Origin: an uncultured Eubacterium sp.
GTDB taxonomy: Bacteria; Bacillota; Clostridia; Oscillospirales; Acutalibacteraceae
Reading direction: 5' to 3'
Length of the DNA stretch: 64,000 nucleotides
NCBI GenBank assembly: GCA_934561395.1
Contig: CAKTGF010000006.1
Location: 1-64,000 of the forward strand
Under the pieces are notes generated by a model. It did no database searches. It was not told the DNA's origin and saw only the letters and a list, made by a program, of their open reading frames with translations. Every line of letters starts with the position of its first letter. Position 1 is the first letter of the stretch. Position numbers and translations under genes: made by a program. Of the stretch, positions 58,603 to 64,000 are shown piece by piece.

Positions 58603-59905
58603 AAGCCCGATTTTCAATTTAATAGTGTTTGTAACAATACTCGACTCAGGCCTGTTAACCCTTATTAACATGCCTTATTTAAAGGAAGACCGTTACAGCG
58701 TTTTGATTACCGTTATTCTTGCAATAGCGCTGTTTTTTAACTGTATTATAAACAAAAACATTAACAAAGCACTATCCTCCTACCGAACGTTTTTAAACTT
58801 TTATCTGCTGATGTGGATAGTGTTTATTGCCGTGTTTTTGCTGTTTTCATACAACAAATACGGTCAGGGTATGGTGGAGCTTTACAACTGCTTCAGGTAT
58901 TATTTGTATTTCTTTTGGGTGTATCCCCTTATTTATCTTTTTACCCGCCAAAACGGATATGAAAATCTTTTAAAGGCACTTGTTTTGCTTACGCTTATTA
59001 TTTTGGCATTAAAGCTTGCCCACGCTTTGATTTATAATTTTACAGGCAGAGAGCTGTTACAGAATATCCCAATAGCAAAAAGGTATAACCGACTTAGGAT
59101 TGGTGTGCATCCGCTTTTTTCTTTGGCACTCATATACTCTATTTTTTCATTTTTCAGAGAAAAACTTGTAAAAAACAAAATTAAATGGTTAGCTGTTATT
59201 GCCTTCATTTATTTATTTGAGTTTTATGTTAATATGACAAGGGGCTATATTGTAGCGATAATTTTAACCACCATGTTTATGGTTTTGCTTAAGCCCCGTA
59301 ACAAGTCGAACCAAGTGTTAACCTGGCTGACGGTTGCGGTTATAATAGGTATATTATATTACACCGGTGCTATTTCCAGCTTTCTTGACTCCTTTTCCGA
59401 TGCTAACGACGAAACCGGTCGGTCAACTCTGGCAAGGCAAATTGCAATTGATTATTACTCCCAATACCCCAAAAACAACCCTGTTTTCGGCATGGGCTTT
59501 GTTTGCCCCACAAACGATTATTTCACGGCTATTTTCAGGGGCCCTGATTTTACCTGCAGCTTTGATGATTTGGGCATTGTTAATATGTGGTATCATTACG
59601 GCATTATCGGTGTTGTTGTAACCGCTGTTACATTTATAAGAATTTTTTATTTGTTCATTCGCATTTACTATTTTTCAAACAGCCCCAACAAGCTTATGTT
59701 TGCGGGGATGATAGTGTATTTCATTTCCACCCAGGCGTCGCTTTCGGTGCTTGACGGCCAAAGAATGCTTACATTTGTATTGTTTTGGTCAATGTTTGAA
59801 TACGAGGCAAAACAAATTTCGCCGAGGAAACGCAGGCAAATCACCGGGCTCACGGGCCGTGGCAAAAAATCCGACATAAAGGACAGGATTAAAATCTCAC
59901 TATGA
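58583..59905 (+). CDS. Wzy-type polysaccharide polymerase/O-antigen ligase-like protein
   Basis: 440 aa with about ten to twelve membrane helices and a larger outer loop (about 270-330) containing the FGMGFVCP segment. Topology and place between the transferases and flippase mark it as the repeat-unit polymerase. Sequence identity in this class is low, so the assignment rests mainly on context. Confidence 0.8.
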   Translation: MKIKIYKSPIFNLIVFVTILDSGLLTLINMPYLKEDRYSVLITVILAIALFFNCIINKNINKALSSYRTFLNFYLLMWIVFIAVFLLFSYNKYGQGMVELYNCFRYYLYFFWVYPLIYLFTRQNGYENLLKALVLLTLIILALKLAHALIYNFTGRELLQNIPIAKRYNRLRIGVHPLFSLALIYSIFSFFREKLVKNKIKWLAVIAFIYLFEFYVNMTRGYIVAIILTTMFMVLLKPRNKSNQVLTWLTVAVIIGILYYTGAISSFLDSFSDANDETGRSTLARQIAIDYYSQYPKNNPVFGMGFVCPTNDYFTAIFRGPDFTCSFDDLGIVNMWYHYGIIGVVVTAVTFIRIFYLFIRIYYFSNSPNKLMFAGMIVYFISTQASLSVLDGQRMLTFVLFWSMFEYEAKQISPRKRRQITGLTGRGKKSDIKDRIKISL

Positions 59906-61425
59906 CAGGGCAAAAACAAACCACCCTCAATTTAACAACCAGCCTTATGGCGTTTGTTATAAATGCGGGAATCAACTTTCTTTTAACTCCATATTTAATT
60001 AAAAAGCTCGGTACCGAATCCTACGGATTCATCGGGCTTGCCAATGATATAGTTAACTATGCTAACATTCTTTCAATGGCGTTAAACACAATGAGCAGCC
60101 GCTTTGTTTCGGTTGAATACCACAAGGGCAACAAGGAAAAGGCGGAGGTTTATATTAACTCCGTTATCATTGCAAACCTGCTGCTTGCAGGAGTGGTTGC
60201 CTTTGCAAGCATTTTTGTGGTTTGGAAGCTGGAATATTTAATCAACATTCCCGAAAACCTGATGTTTGATGTTAAAGTAACCTTTGCGCTGGTTTTTATT
60301 AACTATCTTATTTCAATTATTATTGCAATTTTAAACTGTGCACCCTTTATAAAAAACAGAATGAATCTTGTTTACACAAGAAATATGATTTCATACATAA
60401 TAAAGCTTATTGTAACCATATTGCTTATAACCCTGTTTGATATTAAGGTTTATTTTATCAGCCTTACCAGCTTAATTTGCACAATATATTTAGCAGTTGC
60501 AAACAGTATTATTTTTAACAAGCTTTTGCCTGAAATGGTGCTGTCATACAAAAAATTCAGTTGGAAGGCGGTTAAGGAAATACTTTCAAGCGGCGTTTGG
60601 ATGTCGCTGCTGTCACTTTCAAATTTACTGATTTCAGGATTAAATTCTTTGTTAACAAATCGTTTTATATCTGTAGTTGCAACCGGTTATTTATCGGTCG
60701 CTAAATCAATACCTAGCTATATCACGCAACTTGGCCAACAGCTTGGCACGGTATTTGCGCCGCAATTTACAGAACAATTTGCTAAGGGCGAAATTGATGA
60801 GCTAATTCGTGATGCTCAAAAAGCAATGAGAACAATGAGTTTTATAATGACCGTTCCTGTTGCCGGATTTATCGTTTTTGGAAAGAGCTTTTATACCCTT
60901 TGGCTTAATAATTACACGCCAAACGAAATTAACGACATTCAAATTCTTTCGATTATAATTACATTTCCGACAATATTTAATGCATTGACATACCCATTGA
61001 TACAAATTCACAATGCAATGAACAAAGTTAGATTACCTGTAATCGTAACATTTATTATTGGTGTAATAAATTTTTTGATTGTATTTCCCCTTGGAAAATT
61101 TGATCATCTTACACTTATCACTCTTACAATTTCAAGTTCAATACTACAGACTGTAAGAAACTGTGTATTTCAACCGATATATGCCGCCCTCATATTAAAA
61201 AGGAAATGGCATACCTTCATACCAAGCTTGTTAAAAAGCCTGTGTGTATTCATATTGGTCTTGGCTGTTTTTTGGTTGACAAATCAATGTGTTCAAGCAA
61301 CAGATTGGAAGTCGTTTTTTATAATTATTGCTATAAATGGAATATTTGGGTATATAATTTCTTTCTTTGCATCACTTAAAAGAAACGAATACAAAGAGGT
61401 TATATCAAAATTATTACACAAATAA
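59902..61425 (+). CDS. Wzx-type repeat-unit flippase
   Basis: 507 aa with about fourteen membrane helices, MATE/MVF-type. TNLTTSLMAFVINAGINFLL-like first helix, then LGTESYGFIGLANDI. It flips the lipid-linked repeat unit. It starts with an ATGA overlap with the polymerase. The 3' half looks more AT-rich than the 5' half, possibly a recombination boundary. Confidence 0.9.
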   Translation: MTGQKQTTLNLTTSLMAFVINAGINFLLTPYLIKKLGTESYGFIGLANDIVNYANILSMALNTMSSRFVSVEYHKGNKEKAEVYINSVIIANLLLAGVVAFASIFVVWKLEYLINIPENLMFDVKVTFALVFINYLISIIIAILNCAPFIKNRMNLVYTRNMISYIIKLIVTILLITLFDIKVYFISLTSLICTIYLAVANSIIFNKLLPEMVLSYKKFSWKAVKEILSSGVWMSLLSLSNLLISGLNSLLTNRFISVVATGYLSVAKSIPSYITQLGQQLGTVFAPQFTEQFAKGEIDELIRDAQKAMRTMSFIMTVPVAGFIVFGKSFYTLWLNNYTPNEINDIQILSIIITFPTIFNALTYPLIQIHNAMNKVRLPVIVTFIIGVINFLIVFPLGKFDHLTLITLTISSSILQTVRNCVFQPIYAALILKRKWHTFIPSLLKSLCVFILVLAVFWLTNQCVQATDWKSFFIIIAINGIFGYIISFFASLKRNEYKEVISKLLHK

Positions 61426-61496
61426 TTTACAAAGGTAATAAGTAATAATTCGATACCCATTAATTAAATCGTATTAAACAAGCGTAGGAAAATGTT

Positions 61497-62519
61497 ATGG
61501 ATAAGACTGCAAACAAAAATCATATTTTTATAATTGATTTTTTAAAGGGAATCGCTATATTAAGCGTAATAGTTCATCACATATTTTTACCAACAGCAAC
61601 AAAAAATTTATTGCTAATACCCTTTTGGGGTGTTTTAGCAGTGCCCATATTTTTAACAATTAGCGGATTTACCCTTTCATTATCAAATAAATATAATGAC
61701 TTGAATAACTGCAAAAATTACATAAATAACTACTATAATCAAAAAAACCTTATAAATAAAACAAAGAGATTATTTATACCATATTTAGTTATGTTTTCCA
61801 TTGAAATTGCTGCCATAACCATAACTGATAAAATGCCTTCTTTAAAACATATTGCAAAGCTTTTTGTTCTTGGTGGCGGCAATGCGCCCGGTTCATACTA
61901 CATACTTGTACTGTTTCAGATAATTACAGTATTTCCGTTCTTAACCCTACTGTATAACAAACTGAAGAACTATTCATTTATTATAATTGGCATTGTTCAA
62001 TTAGTATATGAATTTACAATTTATGCCCTCAAAATTGACAGCAGCATCGCAAAATATACTGCATTTAGATACTTATTCTTTGTACTGTGTGGCATTTGGC
62101 TTTACAACAATTACAAAAGAAAGCTTAATTATGCTATGCTTAGCATATCAATGATAATCGGAACGACTTGGATTATTTGCACATCGTATTTTGCATACAC
62201 TCCAAAAATATTCTTTGCAACATGGACTGATACTTCTCTTCCAACCGCATTTTGGTATGTGCCCATAATGCTTATTTTGTTTAACAAATTTGCAGGCACC
62301 GAATTAAAGCACAAATCATTAATTTGCAAATTCGGCCGGGCATCATACCATATTTATTTGGTGCAAATGCTCTATTTTCTGTTTGTGGGCAACCGTTTCG
62401 GCAACGATTTTGTCAACACCCTTGTTGCACTGGTTGCTTGCTCAACTGTGGGAACCCTGTTTTACCTTGCAGAGCAAAAATTTAACGCATACATAAAGAA
62501 AAAACGATTGAGTAAATAA
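61497..62519 (+). CDS. Acyltransferase-3 family membrane protein
   Basis: 340 aa with about ten membrane helices; helix 1 has FIIDFLKGIAILSVIVHH. It probably O-acetylates the polysaccharide. It is separated from wzx by 71 bases and has its own TAGGA site; coding is AT-rich like the end of wzx. The terminator overlaps its stop codon. Confidence 0.86.
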   Translation: MDKTANKNHIFIIDFLKGIAILSVIVHHIFLPTATKNLLLIPFWGVLAVPIFLTISGFTLSLSNKYNDLNNCKNYINNYYNQKNLINKTKRLFIPYLVMFSIEIAAITITDKMPSLKHIAKLFVLGGGNAPGSYYILVLFQIITVFPFLTLLYNKLKNYSFIIIGIVQLVYEFTIYALKIDSSIAKYTAFRYLFFVLCGIWLYNNYKRKLNYAMLSISMIIGTTWIICTSYFAYTPKIFFATWTDTSLPTAFWYVPIMLILFNKFAGTELKHKSLICKFGRASYHIYLVQMLYFLFVGNRFGNDFVNTLVALVACSTVGTLFYLAEQKFNAYIKKKRLSK

Positions 62520-62533
62520 CGCTCAATCGTTTT
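62501..62533. terminator. Terminator of the polysaccharide locus
   Basis: AAAACGATTGAG and CTCAATCGTTTT form 12 pairs around a 9-base loop that contains the stop codon; T-rich sequence follows. It also faces the minus-strand PHP gene. Confidence 0.85.
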
Positions 62534-62540
62534 CTTTTGC

Positions 62541-63212
62541 CTAATAATTTTGAATCATTTTAAAATCCTGTGATTTTATCATATCCAGCAAATCGGCATT
62601 GTTGCTGATTTTTTTATTTGTAATAATTCCGCCCCTTGCCAAATTTTTGGGAACATGGAAATCCGAGCCTGAAATCATAAGCTTGCCTGTTTGCTTTGCC
62701 CAGGCGTAGGCACTTTCATTTTGCTCCCTTGTGGATTTGCCGTTATAAATCTCCACACCGTCGATATAATCGGGGTTGCATCGCCTTATTCCCGGTCTGT
62801 ATGGGTGCGCTTGAAAAACAAGGTAGCCCTCACTGTGCATAAGCTCATACATTTCCCTTTCCCAAACAGCCAGCAGGTTGCCCTGCTTTCTCAACCAGTT
62901 TTCATCCATGCCGTAAATTAAATAATCGTTTGCGGTGGCATAATGCCTTAGCTCAATGCCGAACATAACCGAAAAATCGTCGCTTTCGTATTTTTTAAAT
63001 TCCTCGTATGCGGCAATGTAATTGTCTATTTTAGTTTGGGGTGCAAAATAGCCGTGGAAGGGCGAAAAGGTTAAGGGGCTGTAATGGTCGGTTACCACAA
63101 TGCCCGAATAGCCCTTATCTCTGTATAACTTTGCAATGTCCTTTGGCATCATTCTGCCGCACTGCCTTGAACCTATTTTTGTGTGGCAATGCATTTCATA
63201 TTTATATTCCAT
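62541..63212 (-). CDS. PHP domain phosphoesterase
   Basis: 223 aa. Metal-binding motifs of the PHP superfamily are in order: HCHT near the start, TDH at about 41-43, FGIELR, QAHPYRPG and GSDFH. It hydrolyses a phosphoester such as histidinol phosphate, a nucleotide or phosphotyrosine; a CpsB/Wzb-like phosphotyrosine phosphatase role next to the BY-kinase locus is possible but it is on the opposite strand and nearer the EFR1 gene. Confidence 0.87.
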   Translation of the reverse strand: MEYKYEMHCHTKIGSRQCGRMMPKDIAKLYRDKGYSGIVVTDHYSPLTFSPFHGYFAPQTKIDNYIAAYEEFKKYESDDFSVMFGIELRHYATANDYLIYGMDENWLRKQGNLLAVWEREMYELMHSEGYLVFQAHPYRPGIRRCNPDYIDGVEIYNGKSTREQNESAYAWAKQTGKLMISGSDFHVPKNLARGGIITNKKISNNADLLDMIKSQDFKMIQNY

Positions 63213-63230
63213 AAGTATTATTCCGCCGTA

Positions 63231-63986
63231 TTATCCCATAAAATTTCTGCATTTATACCGTCTTAATCCCTTGCTGTGGGCGCCGTATTCAATTGCGCCT
63301 GTGGGGCAATAGTTGATACAAGCCATGCAGTGGGTGCAGTTGCCAAGCCATTGGGGCTTGCCATCTGTAATTTTAATATTATTTAAAACGCAATTTTTTT
63401 GGCAAATGCCGCAGCCTGTGCAGTTGCTGCCTGCTGTAAATTTTTTATCCTTAACAAACAGAGGATAAAACAAATCGTTAACCACCGAGCTGCTGATTTT
63501 GCCGGTAACGCTTGCCCTGTTTTCAGGCAGGCGTTTTTTGTTTGCAATTTGCTGTGCAACGGATTTTAGCTTTATATCCGCTTTTTGCATTATTTCATCC
63601 TCCTGCTCAGGGGTCGGGGAATCAAACATTGCAATATAATTTTCAGGCATTACAATCTCTGCACAGCCCATGTAATTCATATTGATTTTTTGGCAAAGCT
63701 CCTTTAAATATTTTTCAGCATTGCCGATTTCGCCGCCGCAGGTCATAACAAAATAAATATCCCTGCAGCCGCTTAAATTTGCCCTTAAAAGCCAATTTCT
63801 TAATATATGGGGTATTTGCCAGGCGTATGTGGGGGTGCAAATAACAAAGGGCGTTAACGAATTAAGCTCGCTGTAATCACAGTTTTTCAGCCTTTCAAAC
63901 AAATTAACGCAGCCTTCGTTGATTTTGCTGCCAATGTATTCGGCGGCATATTTGCTGTTACCTGTTCCCGTAAAATATAAAATCAT
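63231..63986 (-). CDS. EFR1-family ferredoxin/flavodoxin fusion
   Basis: 251 aa. The N-terminal flavodoxin-like domain starts ILYFTGTGNSKYAAEYI. The C-terminus has two 4Fe-4S motifs: CTGCGICQKNC and CTHCMACINYCP. EFR1 proteins move electrons in anaerobes, with unknown partners. GGAG lies nine bases before the ATG. The PHP gene follows after 18 bases. Confidence 0.92.
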   Translation of the reverse strand: MILYFTGTGNSKYAAEYIGSKINEGCVNLFERLKNCDYSELNSLTPFVICTPTYAWQIPHILRNWLLRANLSGCRDIYFVMTCGGEIGNAEKYLKELCQKINMNYMGCAEIVMPENYIAMFDSPTPEQEDEIMQKADIKLKSVAQQIANKKRLPENRASVTGKISSSVVNDLFYPLFVKDKKFTAGSNCTGCGICQKNCVLNNIKITDGKPQWLGNCTHCMACINYCPTGAIEYGAHSKGLRRYKCRNFMG

Positions 63987-64000
63987 ATTATCACTCCGAA

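Overview
The window reads as a chromosomal segment of a low-to-moderate GC Gram-positive bacterium, most likely a gut-type member of the Clostridia (Oscillospirales/Eubacteriales-like). Supporting signs are RNase Y, a T-box in front of thrS, an HrcA/CIRCE operator in front of htpG, FtsEX with M23 hydrolases, a YveK/CpsD-type capsule regulator pair, strong AGGAGG-like ribosome sites, several TTG and GTG starts, and many sigma-A promoters with 16-17 bp spacers. No rRNA, tRNA, CRISPR array or insertion sequence was seen. The species cannot be named from the sequence alone.

Region 1 (1-21.1 kb) is almost entirely on the minus strand. It holds a membrane-anchored glycerophosphodiesterase, guaB, and a long run ftsE-ftsX-M23-M23-M23-queH-rarA-nth-shikimate kinase-like-transglutaminase. 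Upstream lie a PucR/CdaR-type regulator and a second cell-envelope run: FHA protein, FtsW/RodA polymerase, class B PBP, hflX, a DUF4830-like protein and rsuA. The theme is division, peptidoglycan synthesis and controlled peptidoglycan cleavage.

Region 2 (21.2-26.3 kb, plus strand) starts with galM and an acyltransferase. It then carries a compact island of three GNAT acetyltransferases, a methyltransferase and a P-loop kinase-like protein. The island is preceded by a consensus promoter, a 30-codon leader ORF and an intrinsic terminator whose arms can pair in three mutually exclusive ways, which is a classic attenuator layout. Its genes are joined by repeated stop/Shine-Dalgarno/start junctions, two of them inside a perfect 46-bp direct repeat that flanks one gene.

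Region 3 (26.3-46.8 kb) is mixed housekeeping. On the minus strand are ilvA-acyltransferase-ridA and yifB-LUD protein. pgcA has a structured leader and is divergent from yifB through overlapping -35 boxes. HrcA-type control of htpG, a PIN-like protein and an mmsA-type CoA-acylating dehydrogenase follow. metY is preceded by a 22-codon leader ORF ending in four cysteine codons. Then come a large membrane protein with caspase-like and VWA domains, T-box-controlled thrS, rny and a Dabb-domain protein.

Region 4 (46.9-62.5 kb, plus strand) is a complete Wzx/Wzy-type polysaccharide locus: chain-length regulator, tyrosine kinase, initiating phosphotransferase, four recognisable glycosyltransferases, a SPASM radical SAM protein, LicD, pyruvyl transferase, a DUF6625-like protein, polymerase, flippase and acyltransferase. 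The window closes with a minus-strand EFR1-type ferredoxin/flavodoxin protein and a PHP phosphoesterase.

The most novel-looking signals are regulatory: the poly-Cys leader of metY, the attenuated GNAT/methyltransferase island with its junction repeats, and the pseudoknot-like pgcA leader.
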